In this document: one piece after another, positions 18,440 through 27,206 of the stretch | Layout: each line of letters starts with the position of its first letter | Position numbering within the stretch: the stretch's first letter is position 1 | NCBI RefSeq assembly: GCF_023276435.1 | Contig: NZ_JALLPO010000039.1 | Location: forward strand, 32,876 to 96,875 | Direction: 5' to 3' | Length of the DNA: 64,000 nucleotides | DNA from: Sphaerisporangium perillae | Lineage (GTDB): Bacteria > Actinomycetota > Actinomycetes > Streptosporangiales > Streptosporangiaceae | The notes under the pieces: generated by a model | What the model saw: only the letters and a program-made list of their open reading frames with translations | Told to the model about the DNA's origin: nothing | Database searches by the model: none | Translations under genes and position numbers: made by a program

Positions 18440-18676
18440 AGGAGGTCCCGGTACGCCGTCACTCGCGAGGGAACCGAGCCCGGCGCGGACTCCGCCACCG
18501 CCGAGCAGAAGGCCGCGCTCATTCACGGCGTGAGCGAGCTGCTGCTCGACGTGCTCGGCAAACCGCTGGACTCCACCTTTGCCATCATCGACGAGGTCGA
18601 AACGGAGAACTGGGGCCGGGGCGGCCTGCCGGTCGAGCGGTTCCGCGCCGCACAGCGCGCACGTCACTCCGAATAG
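18440..18676 (+). pseudogene. 4-oxalocrotonate tautomerase-like ghost
   Basis: The frame VTREGTEPGADSATAEQKAA continues through LIHGVSELLLDVLGKPLDSTFAII and ETENWGRGGLPVE to the stop at 18676. This is a 4-OT family protein lacking its start. The catalytic Pro of Met-Pro is destroyed by a shift: AGGAGG (18440-18445) is followed by TCCCGGTACGCC, where one base fewer and an ATG would restore a normal N-terminus. Confidence 0.6.
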
Positions 18677-18847
18677 GCCGCTCCGGCGCTTTCGACCTGA
18701 GGCGCACGCCGCGACATGAGGCACTCAAGGAGATCATGAACACCCGCGATCCGTTCCCCGAAAGCTCCCCGGCGGGACGGATCCGAGCAGGCGGACATGG
18801 TCCTGGGCGACGCCATGCCTGGCACCCTGTCCGGTTAAGGTGCATTC

Positions 18848-19336
18848 ATGAGTCTTCGTGATATCCCGGTGCGCACGCTGGCCGATGCGCCCACCACGTT
18901 GGGAGAACTCACCGGCGACGCGGCGACCCTGGTGGTCAACGTGGCGTCGAAGTGCGGTCTCACCCCGCAGTACGCCGGACTGGTCCGGCTTCAGGAACGG
19001 TTCGGCGAGCGCGGTTTCACGGTCGTCGGCGTGCCCTGCAACCAGTTCGCGGGCCAGGAACCGGGATCGGCGGAGCAGATCCAGGACTTCTGTGTCACGA
19101 CCTACGGCGTGGACTTCCCCCTGCTGGAGAAGGCCGACGTCAACGGCGAGAACCGCCACCCGCTCTACGCGTCCCTGGTGGAGACCCCGGACGCCTCGGG
19201 TGACGCGGGCGACATCCAGTGGAACTTCGAGAAGTTCCTCCTCGACCGCCAAGGCAACGTCGTCGCCCGGTTCCGCCCGCGCGCCGACCCCGAGGACCCG
19301 GCCATCGTCGAAGCCATCGAAAAGGCGATCGGCTAA
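18848..19336 (+). CDS. Glutathione peroxidase family thiol peroxidase
   Basis: This 162-aa protein has the peroxidatic Cys in NVASKCGLTPQY, the Gln of GVPCNQFAGQEPGS and the Trp of WNFEKFL. It has Cys in place of selenocysteine, like most bacterial members, which use thioredoxin rather than glutathione as reductant. It reduces H2O2 and organic peroxides in the cytoplasm. The ATG follows TAAGGTG. It stands alone. Confidence 0.92.
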   Translation: MSLRDIPVRTLADAPTTLGELTGDAATLVVNVASKCGLTPQYAGLVRLQERFGERGFTVVGVPCNQFAGQEPGSAEQIQDFCVTTYGVDFPLLEKADVNGENRHPLYASLVETPDASGDAGDIQWNFEKFLLDRQGNVVARFRPRADPEDPAIVEAIEKAIG

Positions 19337-19429
19337 GCGAACGGGCCTGAAAGGACTAAGTCCGATGGAGTAGGCCTGCCGGTCCTTGGACCGAAGCGTG
19401 CGCCGTCAGGCATGGCTAACGTCGGTGTC

Positions 19430-20473
19430 ATGCGTACCGAAGACCTGTTGGACGAGGCGTACGAGCGGCTGCACCGGACGGGGCCGGAGTTCGAGGGCTG
19501 GCTGACCAATCACGGTCCGATGGCCGCCGAATCAATGGTCAGGCGCGGGCACGCACGCGAGGTCCACCGCTGGCTCGACGGCTACGTTCGCCGTTTGGAG
19601 GAACTGCCGCGCGGCACTTGGCCCATCGCCGCCGACGACTGGCGAGCGGCACTGGGAGATCCGCATCGCCTCGGCGACTGGCTGGCCTTTTTCGATCGTG
19701 AAGTGAGAGAACAACCCTGGCGTGCCGTACTGGAGACCTGGTGGCCGAGGCTACTGCCCGGCATCGCAGCCGGCGCCACCCACGGAGTGATTCGTACCGG
19801 GCACGCGGTCCATGCCTTGTCGAGCCACGAAGACGGACCGCGGCTGGCCGAATTCGGCCAGGCCCTCGGCTACTGGGCGGCGCGCTGGCAACCGGTCCCG
19901 GCGACCGCCGCGCCATCCGGCTCCGCCGGCTCCCCGCACGCCCTCGCCGGCATCCCGCGCGTGCCCGACCAGCAGAAAGGCATCAACCACCGGCTCGACC
20001 AGCTCGCCGGCGTCCCCGACTGGACGTCCGCGCTCTCCGCGCTGAAACCAGCCGCCGACGCCGAGCAGGCCCGTGACCGGATCGCCGAATTGGCGGATGC
20101 GGCCACCTTGCGCTACCTCTCCAGCGCGCACGGCTCCGCCATCATGCTGGTCCACTCCGCGACCGCGCCGACAGCCGTACTACGCACCTTGCCCGCACTA
20201 CCCACCACCCTCTGGGTTGCGAGCCTGGCCGCCGCGTGGACGGCAAGCGCCGCGGTCACCGCCGCCTACGCCCCCGCCGAACTCATGCCCAGGACGAGCC
20301 TGCCCACCGCACCCGGCTCTGCGGAGGAGGTGTTCGCCCGCGCCGTTCTTCACCAGGACGAGCACGTCATCAAACTCGCCGACACCTGCCTCGACGTCTA
20401 CCAGCGCACCAGTGACCCTGACGCCCTCGCCGCGGTGATCCGCGCCATGGACCTCATCGAATCGGGCAGCTGA
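19430..20473 (+). CDS. Questin oxidase-like (DUF4243) protein
   Basis: This protein of about 347 aa matches the questin oxidase-like family: an N-terminal NHGPMAAE motif, THGVIRTGHAV in the middle and HQDEHVIKLADTCL near the C-terminus. Fungal questin oxidase opens an anthraquinone ring; bacterial members have no known substrate. I place the start at MRTEDLLDEAYERL (19430); an ATG at 19412 is possible. No cofactor motif is obvious. Confidence 0.7.
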   Translation: MRTEDLLDEAYERLHRTGPEFEGWLTNHGPMAAESMVRRGHAREVHRWLDGYVRRLEELPRGTWPIAADDWRAALGDPHRLGDWLAFFDREVREQPWRAVLETWWPRLLPGIAAGATHGVIRTGHAVHALSSHEDGPRLAEFGQALGYWAARWQPVPATAAPSGSAGSPHALAGIPRVPDQQKGINHRLDQLAGVPDWTSALSALKPAADAEQARDRIAELADAATLRYLSSAHGSAIMLVHSATAPTAVLRTLPALPTTLWVASLAAAWTASAAVTAAYAPAELMPRTSLPTAPGSAEEVFARAVLHQDEHVIKLADTCLDVYQRTSDPDALAAVIRAMDLIESGS

Positions 20474-20481
20474 CCGACACG

Positions 20482-20673
20482 TTGGAGGGCCTGCCTCGCG
20501 CGGACCACGCGACGGACGTCTTCTATCCTGGGGAACGCGGCGCGGCGACCACGGCCGCGCGAGCCGAGAAGGGGATTCCGGTGGCCGGGAAGGTGTGGAA
20601 CGAGGTCAGCAGCGCCACTGACCGCCTGGGCGTGCCGCTTCCCAGCACAGCGACCGCCTCTGCGCGTCCCTGA
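20482..20673 (+). pseudogene. 3' scrap of an Ldh2-type malate/lactate dehydrogenase
   Basis: The frame reads VFYPGERGAATTAARAEKG, then IPVAGKVWNEVSSATDRLGVPLP. This resembles the extreme C-terminus of LDH2/malate dehydrogenase family enzymes (PGER...GIPLP...LGVPVP). The catalytic domain is absent, so only a remnant remains. The rest of the gap up to 20822 holds nothing I can support. Confidence 0.45.
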
Positions 20674-20822
20674 CCTGGAGGTCCGCGATCGACTCCGTGG
20701 CGATCGACCGCTGCCGGTGTGGCACCGGCGGGCACGACGCCCGGCCCTTCCGGGTACCTGCCGTGCCACCATCCCGAAACCCTGTGGACGGACGCCTCAG
20801 GGCATCTACCGAAGGAGCACGC

Positions 20823-21662
20823 ATGGCTGAACGTCCGGGACGCAGGAACCCGCAGATCACCCACGCGCAGGTGCAGCGAGTCGAGCGGCTCACCCCCCAC
20901 ATGATCCGAGTCGTGCTGGGTGGCCCCGGCCTGGCGGGGTTCACCGCGGGCCAGTACACCGACCACTACATCAAGCTGCTGTTCCCCGCCGAAGGTGTGA
21001 CGTACCCGGAACCCTTCGACCTCCAGCACATCCGCGCCGAGTTCCCGCGCGAGCAGTGGCCGCGGATGCGCACCTACACCGTGCGCCGCTGGAACGCCGA
21101 GGAACGCGAGCTGTCCGTCGACTTCGTCTACCACGGGCCGGAAGGCCTCGCCGGACCATGGGTCGCCAGTGTCCAACCCGGCGACGAGGTGCGCTTCACC
21201 GGCCCCGGCGGCGCCTACGCTCCGGACTCGGCCGCGGATTGGCACCTGCTCGCCGGCGACGAGAGCGCACTCCCCGCCATCTCAGCCGCGCTGGAGCGGC
21301 TGCCGCAGGACGCGCGGGCACACGCCTTCATCGAGGTCAGCGGCCCTGAGGAGGAGCAGAAGCTGGAATCGCCCGGCAACGTCTCGATCACTTGGCTGCA
21401 CCGGGGCGACGCCCGCGTCGGCGACGCCCTCGTCCGCGCGATCCGCGACCTCGACTTTCCCTCTGGTGAGCTCCAGGCATTCGTGCACGGCGAGGCAGGC
21501 TTCGTCAAAGAACTCCGGCGGCTGCTGCGCGTCGAGCTCGGCGTGCCCCGGGAGCGGCTGTCCATCTCGGGCTACTGGCGCATCGGCCAGGACGAGGACA
21601 TCTGGCAGGCCACCAAGCGCGACTGGAACCGCCAGGTCGAGGAGGAGCAGGAGACCACGTGA
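20823..21662 (+). CDS. Siderophore-interacting protein (FAD/NADPH ferric reductase type)
   Basis: This 279-aa protein has the FAD-binding RMRTYTVRRW, GEAGFVKELRRLL in the C-terminal half and the typical ending ISGYWRIGQDED. SIPs reduce ferric siderophores in the cytoplasm to release iron. The ATG at 20823 follows AAGGAG. No siderophore uptake genes are adjacent, so it may be an orphan reductase. Confidence 0.88.
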   Translation: MAERPGRRNPQITHAQVQRVERLTPHMIRVVLGGPGLAGFTAGQYTDHYIKLLFPAEGVTYPEPFDLQHIRAEFPREQWPRMRTYTVRRWNAEERELSVDFVYHGPEGLAGPWVASVQPGDEVRFTGPGGAYAPDSAADWHLLAGDESALPAISAALERLPQDARAHAFIEVSGPEEEQKLESPGNVSITWLHRGDARVGDALVRAIRDLDFPSGELQAFVHGEAGFVKELRRLLRVELGVPRERLSISGYWRIGQDEDIWQATKRDWNRQVEEEQETT

Positions 21663-21699
21663 ACCCACGGCGAGCCGGGTCACGCCAGGCGCAGCTGCA

Positions 21700-21825
21700 C
21701 CAAGGGTCTCGTTCAGGGTGCCCGAGGAGCTGCGCGAACGCGCCAAGGCCCGCGCCGAACAAGAGGGCAAGACGGTCTCCGCATTGGCCCGAGAAGCCTT
21801 TGAACAATTCCTGCAATCAGGCTGA
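21700..21825 (+). pseudogene. Ribbon-helix-helix antitoxin-like fragment
   Basis: The frame PRVSFRVPEELRERAKARAE continues QEGKTVSALAREAFEQFLQSG to a stop at 21825, a CopG/RHH DNA-binding core. There is no ATG; the only in-frame GTG (21718) would cut off the beta strand that contacts DNA. It sits 37 bp after the SIP gene and runs into an att-like sequence, so it is probably a truncated remnant. Confidence 0.5.
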
Positions 21826-21928
21826 TCCGACTGAGGCGCAATTATGCAAGCGGCGGAGGGCTCCCCGCGAGCGACCGTGACTGACCGCTGTTGACCGCCC
21901 TTAGTGGCCCGCTAATGGCCGGGCGATT
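21808..21928 (+). repeat. Decayed att-like core plus arm repeat (copy a)
   Basis: TTCCTGC...AATCAGGCTGATC at 21808-21833 resembles the core of the tRNA-Ala copy at 56093-56118. The unit at 21875-21928 (CCGTGACTGACC...GGCCCGCTAATGGCC) is almost the same as the arm repeat at 56165-56218. The distance between the two parts is 67 bp here and 72 bp there. It looks like an old integration scar 34 kb from the main array. Confidence 0.5.
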
Positions 21929-21935
21929 TGGAGGG

Positions 21936-22112
21936 TCAAGGCGCGGTGCTCACCCGGGGGCAGGGCTTGCCGGCGTCCTTGGCGCGGATGGCCGTGGTGA
22001 TGATGGTGTCGAGCCTGTCCCGGGTAGTCACCAGGTTGCCGATCTGCTGGTCGATGCGGTCCCGCTCGGCCGACAGCCGGTCGAGTAGCTCGGGCAGCTC
22101 GCCGATGCGCGT
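21936..22112 (-). pseudogene. MerR-family regulator, C-terminal scrap
   Basis: The minus frame ends with GELPELLDRLSAERDRIDQQ and IGNLVTTRDRLDTIIT, the coiled-coil dimer helix typical of the end of MerR regulators. The DNA-binding domain is absent; the frame runs upstream into an unrelated HAD remnant. Confidence 0.5.
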
Positions 22113-22114
22113 CG

Positions 22115-22197
22115 CCGACCTCCTCGACCCACGTTCGGAACGCCTAATCGAGGTCGATGAGCGTGTTATCCAGGTCGAAGAGTGCAGGCCATTGCAC
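22115..22197 (-). pseudogene. HAD-family hydrolase, N-terminal scrap
   Basis: From a GTG at 22197 the frame reads VQWPALFDLDNTLIDLD, then a TAG stop (22144-22146), then AFRTWVEE. FDLDNT is the catalytic Asp motif of HAD phosphatases. The rest of the gene is missing, replaced by MerR sequence. A longer ghost of the same subfamily lies at 38465-38840. Confidence 0.55.
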
Positions 22198-22295
22198 AGC
22201 CGCACATCTTATGCAGCCTCGTCTCTGGGACCAGCGATCATGCCGCTTCAGAACGCATCAGAGTTGAAAGCGTACCCCTTGAGGCATTGACCAAT

Positions 22296-22301
22296 TAAAA
22301 T
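22296..22301 (+). promoter_or_regulatory. -10 box for a probably leaderless acetyltransferase message
   Basis: TAAAAT ends 7 bp before the GTG of the acetyltransferase, in an AT-rich patch. This spacing would put the transcript start at the start codon. No -35 at normal distance is clear. Confidence 0.4.
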
Positions 22302-22307
22302 CCACCC

Positions 22308-22862
22308 GTGGCGACTTCAGACGGGGTGCGTGTCAGGGTTGGGACGGTCGTCGATGCCCCGATGGTGCTAGCTCTGTTCGATCGTGCGGTGGAGTGGCTT
22401 GTCGCGCTGGGGCTGGATGGCCAGTGGGGATCGATACCGTGGTCAGCGCAGCCGAAATCTGTCGCGGGAATCACGCGTCTTTCGGGCAGCGGTGGGATGA
22501 GGGTGGCAGAGATCGATGGCGTCCCGGTCGGGGCCATGTGGTTGGGCGATGCTCCGGACTTCGTCCCTGCGGTATGTGAGCCAGAGATCTTCATTGACGC
22601 GTTCGTCGTCGACCGGCGCTATGCCGGGCACCACATTGGGCAGGTCCTCCTCGACCAAGCTCGAACCGAAGCGACCGGTCGCGGGATCGGGTTGCTCAGG
22701 CTCGACTGCTGGGCAGGTGGAGATCAAAAGCTGATCCGCTACTACGAAAGAGCCGGCTTCACTCGCGCCGAACGCTTTACGCTCCCCCACATACTCGATG
22801 GCTGGGAGGGACAGGTTCTGACCCAGCGCATCGGATCAGGGCGCATGCCTCATGATCAATGA
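22308..22862 (+). CDS. GNAT-family N-acetyltransferase
   Basis: This 184-aa protein has the GNAT layout: FIDAFVVDRRYAGHHIGQVLLDQA is motif A with the acetyl-CoA loop (RRYAGHHIG), and LRLDCWAGGDQKLIRYYERAGFTRAERF is motif B with the Y-x2-x-GF end. Substrate is unknown. The GTG start at 22308 has no ribosome site and may be leaderless. It lies among remnants in the accessory part. Confidence 0.82.
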   Translation: MATSDGVRVRVGTVVDAPMVLALFDRAVEWLVALGLDGQWGSIPWSAQPKSVAGITRLSGSGGMRVAEIDGVPVGAMWLGDAPDFVPAVCEPEIFIDAFVVDRRYAGHHIGQVLLDQARTEATGRGIGLLRLDCWAGGDQKLIRYYERAGFTRAERFTLPHILDGWEGQVLTQRIGSGRMPHDQ

Positions 22863-23183
22863 AACCGCCCACTACTCCCAGCTCAGTGCATTTCGATCGG
22901 AGCGGGCGGCTATGGCGCGGAGCATGACTCTCCGAATGAGCCCGCTTCGTGATCGCCACGCACTGCTCCCTTGCCGCCGCTGACGCACGCGAAGGGAGGG
23001 ACTGGGGTGCGATGGCGGACACCCCAAAACAGGATGATGGGGTACGCTTCCGGTTAGCGTTTCGGGACGCAACCGGTCCGCGGAAAGGGCTCAGCCCACC
23101 CGAGCCTCAGTGTGTTCATGGTGTCATTCCTCCTTTTCGGCCCGAAGGTGCGGACGTCGGGCATATCCGAAAGGGAGGTCTTT
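22863..23183. other. Gap with no recognised feature
   Basis: I see no convincing gene or repeat here apart from the GGGAGG ribosome site of the next gene near its end (23173-23178). Confidence 0.4.
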
Positions 23184-24607
23184 GTGGCCAACCGTCTGCC
23201 CGAAAACCCCAGCCTTGACCACCTGAAGAACGAGGCCAAGCAACTGCTGCGCGGCGTACGTGCGGGCGAGCTCCGCGCGCTAGCGACGGCGGGCGGGTGG
23301 TATCCAGGACAGCTGTCAGAACTGCGGTTGGCCGGCGCGCAACTGGTGGTGGCCCGCAAGTACGGCTTCACGAGCTGGTCGCAGCTGCGGGCACAACTGA
23401 AGATGGTGGACAAGTTCGCGCGCCGACCACACGAGGTGGGCCCCTCGGCCGACCCCGCAACCGAGTTCCTGCGGCTGGCCTGCCGACCTACCACGGCCCC
23501 CCGAGCACCGAGGCCGCGGCGCGGCTGCTAGCCGCCCATCCCCAGATAGCCGACGCGTCGGTGTGGACGATGGCGGCGGTCGGCGACGCCGCGGGGATAG
23601 CCCACGCGGTCGCGGTCGACCCCGCATCGGCTCAGGCATACGGCGGGCCGTTCGGCTGGGAACCGCTGCTGTATCTGACCTGTTCACGAGTGGCGCAGGC
23701 CAACGCCGTGAGGACGGCGCGGGTCCTGCTGGCGGCGGGAGCAGATCCGAACGCCGGCTACCTGCCTGAGGGCATGGGACCGCCATTCACCGCATTGACC
23801 GGGGCCCTGGGCGGGGGAGAACTGGGGCAACCGCCGCACCCGCGGGGCCTGGAGCTGGCCCGAGTGCTCCTGGCGGCCGGGGCGGACGCCAACGACGGCA
23901 GAGCCCTGTACAACCGCGGAGTCCTGGGTGACGACACCGGCTACCTGGAGTTGCTGCTGGAGTTCGGCCTTGGCCGCGGGGACGGCGGGCCGTGGAAGGC
24001 CAGGCTGGGACGCGTGCAGGACTCGCCGGCCCGCATGCTGGAGAACACCGTGCTGACAGCTGCGTTGCGTGGCCAGGCACGGCAGATACGGTGCCTGCTG
24101 GCGCACGGCGCGCCCGCCGACGCCAAGGGTGACGGGCATCCGTTCTTCGGCGGGCACACGGCGCTGGAGCTGGCGCTGCTCGGCGGGCATACGGAGGTCG
24201 CGCGACTCCTGGCCGACGCGGGGGCCTCGGGCACGCTACGCGGGCTGGGCGCCGCAGAGGCGGCGATCATGCGAGGGGATCGGGAGCAGGTCGAGCAGCT
24301 GCTGAGCGTCGATCCGGGACTGGCCGGGCAACTCCTGACGCGGCGGCGGGATTTGCTCATCAAGGCCGCGGAGTACGGGCGAGTGCCGGCCGTACGGCTG
24401 GCCTGCGCGCTGGGCTTCGACGTGAACGCACGCCTCCCATCGACGGCGTTGCACAAGGCGGCGCGGGCAGGCAACCTGCCGATGGTGCGAGCGCTTTTGG
24501 AGCTGGGAGCTGACCGGTCACTACGGGAGTCCGATTACGACGCCACCCCGCTGGAGTGGGCACAGTTCGCCGGCCAGGCCGAGGTGGCGGAGCTCTTGAG
24601 CCAGTAG
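23184..24607 (+). pseudogene. Ankyrin-repeat protein with a frameshift
   Basis: A GTG at 23184 behind GGGAGG starts VANRLPENPSLDHLKNEAKQ and a domain ending VARKYGFTSWSQLRAQL, typical of actinobacterial ankyrin proteins. Near 23480 the coding frame shifts by one base (LACRPTTA against LPTYHGPPSTEAA). It then runs to 24607 with at least six ankyrin units such as ALELALLGGHTEVARLLADAG and TALHKAARAGNLPMVRALLELGAD. The two halves fit one protein of about 475 aa. A sequencing error is the alternative. Confidence 0.75.
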
Positions 24608-24735
24608 CGGCCGGCTCACTAACGAGCCAACGACGGTGAGCGCAGGGCCACCCGGAGGGGGTGCCGATGGTCATCGTCCGCATCGTCCTCCTGCCGGAAC
24701 CCACTGCCGCGACACGACACTGCCCAGCTACCCCG

Positions 24736-24783
24736 CATCGCCAGTGCTCTCCACCTCACTCACTGTGCAGAGCACTGGCGATG
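24736..24783. repeat. Perfect inverted repeat
   Basis: CATCGCCAGTGCTCT (24736-24750) is perfectly inverted at 24769-24783 around an 18-bp spacer. It lies 129 bp after the ankyrin gene and 100 bp before a recombinase stub. It could be a terminator or a recombinase/regulator site. Confidence 0.65.
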
Positions 24784-24882
24784 TCTGCGGCGAAGACATA
24801 TAGCGGCCCGTTCTCTCCCCAGCAAGCTGATCAGGCCCACCCTGCCACCGAGCACGTTTATGGACACCGCCGGAGGTGGCTG

Positions 24883-25062
24883 ATGACAGTTTGGGCGTAC
24901 GCACGCGTCTCGACGCGTGATCAGAATCCGCAGCTCCAGCTCGACGCCCTGGCGGCCAGCGGCTACGACGAACTGGTCATGGAAAAGGAGTCCGGCATCG
25001 GTACTGGTGAGCTCGCCTATTCAACTGTCGCGAGTTATCGGCAACGTGGACCTCGATGGTGA
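24883..25062 (+). pseudogene. Serine recombinase (resolvase) N-terminal stub
   Basis: MTVWAYARVSTRDQNPQLQL then DALAASGYDELVMEKESGI is the start of a Tn3-type resolvase, with the catalytic Ser in ARVST. Homology stops at about 24998, exactly where direct repeat copy 1 begins; the remaining residues are unrelated. The catalytic core and HTH are lost. Confidence 0.75.
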
Positions 25063-25076
25063 CTGTCCGTGCTCTC
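24998..25076 (+). repeat. 78-bp imperfect direct repeat, copy 1
   Basis: This segment matches 26239-26316 over its length (for example CGCCTATTCAACTGTCGCGAG against CGCCTAGTCAACTGTCACGAG, and a shared GTCCGTGCTCTC at the end) with one single-base gap. The two copies have the same orientation and bracket the binding-protein gene. Confidence 0.7.
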
Positions 25077-26174
25077 TCAGCTGGCGTGAAGGATGCGAAA
25101 GCGATCGGGTTCCGCCGGATCTCGATCAACGACTTGGATGGGCGTCCAAGCCCATTGCCAAACGCTGATGCCTGGCGTGCGGGAGAACCGGATCTGACCG
25201 CGGGTGCCTTCGACTGCAACGCGCGGCCAGGTTTCGGCAGTGCGTGCCGAACGCAGCACATCGGCGAGGACGGCGACTGTGTCGTAGCCCTCGAAGGCGA
25301 CGAAGGAGGGCGCTGCGCCCAGCCGCTCACGGAGGGCCGTCTCGACTCGTGCACCGAGTGGGCTGAGGCGCTCGGGTAGGTAGCGCAAGAACGGGATCGC
25401 GGCTCCGTCGTCGCCCAGCAAAGTCGCCCATTCGGCGAACTCCGGTTGCCCGGCCGGAGCACCGATCATGATCTCGGCGAGTCGCTGGTCGCGGCGGACA
25501 GACTTGACGATCGATACTGCCAGCTCCGGGTGGCCGACCAGAAGAAGGAGGGCACTCGCGCGATTGCCGACGAGTTCGTCGCACACGGCCGTGGGGCCGA
25601 GCGCGCGCATGTCGAGTTCGATGACGGTGCCGCCGCGTGGAGCGAGGCAGTCCCGCAGAATGCGGGCCCCAGCTGCCCAGTACACACTCGGCTGGGCTGC
25701 TACGGCGATTCGACTGTGGCCCGCGCTGAGGAGGAAGTCTGCGTAGACCTGCCAGCCGTGGGACTGCGCCGGGGCCAGGCGCGCGACCCATTCCGTCGGC
25801 TGTTCGGTGAGCGCGTCGAGAACCGCTGACGAGCAGAGGAATGGCAGGCCGAGCGCGTCGGCCCTGGCAGCAGCGGCGCGAGCGACGACGCTGTGATACT
25901 CCCCCGCCAAGGCAGCCACACCCAGGCGAGCCAATTCATCCACGGCCGCCGCGGCCCTCTGTGGATCAGCCGCGGTGTCTCGGACCACCAGCTCGAGTGG
26001 TCTTCCGACGATCCCGCCGGCGTCATTAACTTCGCGAACGGCCAGCTCGAGTCCAGCGAGCAAGTGTTGGCCTGCCTGGACCCAGCCGGGCCGAGTTAGC
26101 GGAACGAGAGCGCCGATCTGGACGGGTGATCCGTCAGTCCGCTCCGCTACAAGCGGCGATCGTGGCGTATTCAT
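25077..26174 (-). CDS. Periplasmic-binding-protein type I (LivJ-like) without signal peptide
   Basis: This 365-aa protein has the Leu/Ile/Val-binding fold of ABC and amide sensors: IGALVPLTRPGWVQAGQHLLAGLELAVREVNDAGGIVGRPLELVV at the start and FVAFEGYDTVAVLADVLRSA near the end. It has no signal peptide or lipobox, so it should stay in the cytoplasm. No permease or ATPase is adjacent. It may act as an intracellular ligand sensor, as AmiC does. It is the only gene between the two direct repeats, so it looks like mobile cargo. Confidence 0.75.
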   Translation of the reverse strand: MNTPRSPLVAERTDGSPVQIGALVPLTRPGWVQAGQHLLAGLELAVREVNDAGGIVGRPLELVVRDTAADPQRAAAAVDELARLGVAALAGEYHSVVARAAAARADALGLPFLCSSAVLDALTEQPTEWVARLAPAQSHGWQVYADFLLSAGHSRIAVAAQPSVYWAAGARILRDCLAPRGGTVIELDMRALGPTAVCDELVGNRASALLLLVGHPELAVSIVKSVRRDQRLAEIMIGAPAGQPEFAEWATLLGDDGAAIPFLRYLPERLSPLGARVETALRERLGAAPSFVAFEGYDTVAVLADVLRSARTAETWPRVAVEGTRGQIRFSRTPGISVWQWAWTPIQVVDRDPAEPDRFRILHAS

Positions 26175-26238
26175 GCGTTGGCGTCTCCCGTGTGACGATT
26201 GGGTTGCAGTATGCCCGCATTACAGAGTGGCAACGACC

Positions 26239-26316
26239 TCGGTACTCGTGGGATCGCCTAGTCAACTGTCACGAGTGTCGACAACGTCAAGTTCAATGGT
26301 CACCGTCCGTGCTCTC
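26239..26316 (+). repeat. 78-bp imperfect direct repeat, copy 2
   Basis: This is the partner of 24998-25076. It covers the last codons of the minus-strand integrase remnant and lies 65-142 bp upstream of the binding-protein start. Confidence 0.7.
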
Positions 26317-26832
26317 CGGAGGCGTAGTGGGTCCAGGCTCCGCCGCCCTCGTTGAGAAGTCGGGCGGTGGTTTTGTCGTGGTAGCCGAGGGCATCGGCGA
26401 CGACGGGAGCCGGCATCTCAAGGAGCTGCTGGCGGATGGCGGCGCCACGGCCGGCGGCCGCTGGGATGCCGATCTCTCTGAGGAGCGCGGACAAATGGTC
26501 GGGGCGGCAGGGCTGGCCCGCTCGGCGGCCAGGGAACATCCAGCGAGAGGCGCGGTTGGTGGCGGTGTTCATGTTGTCGCGAGTCGCGATGTAGTCCAGT
26601 AGCAGGGATGCGACCGGCTCGGGAACGGGTGAGGGCGGGTTCCCAAGTCGCAGGAACACTGCCTCTCCGTCGCGGAGCAGGTCGTCGATGGTGAGCTGGA
26701 CGACCCGGGTGAGGGGTTGCGCGTAGAGAAGCACGATGAGTCCGGCGACACGCAGAAGCCGGGAACGTCGGCATCAAGTAACAGGCGGCGGAGGGCAGTC
26801 AGACGCTCGTCCTTGATCAGGGGTGGCCGGCG
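26300..26832 (-). pseudogene. Tyrosine recombinase, C-terminal part with frameshift
   Basis: The minus strand reads RRPPLIKDERLTALRRLLLD, then after a one-base shift near 26750 RVAGLIVLLYAQPLTRVVQL, and on to LSALLREIGIPAAAGRGAAI and ADALGYHDKTTARLLNEGGG. This is the catalytic end of an actinobacterial integrase-like protein. The N-terminal half is missing and the frame is broken. Confidence 0.65.
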
Positions 26833-26836
26833 GGAG

Positions 26837-26959
26837 ATCACCTTCGCCCAACTGGACGTAGTCAAGGCCTGGGGCGATGGCAGCAGCGTGGGAACCGACG
26901 GCACCCAGGTCGACACCTACATCGACAACCTGCTGGCCGAAGCCGGCATCAGGTACGGA
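26837..26959 (+). pseudogene. Tn3-family transposase, fragment A
   Basis: The frame ITFAQLDVVKAWGDGSSVGT then DGTQVDTYIDNLLAEAGIRYG is the stretch around the first catalytic Asp (WGDG) of Tn3 DDE transposases. After IRYG the homology stops. The natural continuation is found 1.4 kb away in fragment B. Confidence 0.7.
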
Positions 26960-27206
26960 ACTGGAGTACGCACGGGTTCCGGAAAGAGATACCCCCCTGG
27001 GTTTGTTGAGCATTCAGGCTGGTCAGCGGGTTGATGCTCAGGAAGGCATGTTAGGCAAGTAGGTCATCCTGCGGTCAGCTCGGTGAGCAGGCTGGTGATG
27101 TGCTGCCTACCTGCTTGCGGGCCGATCTTGTCGATGCCGGAGATTTTCGTGATGCACGCGTTGGCGGCCCGAGGACATTCCCGTCGAAGAGGTTCTCGAC
27201 GAGTGG

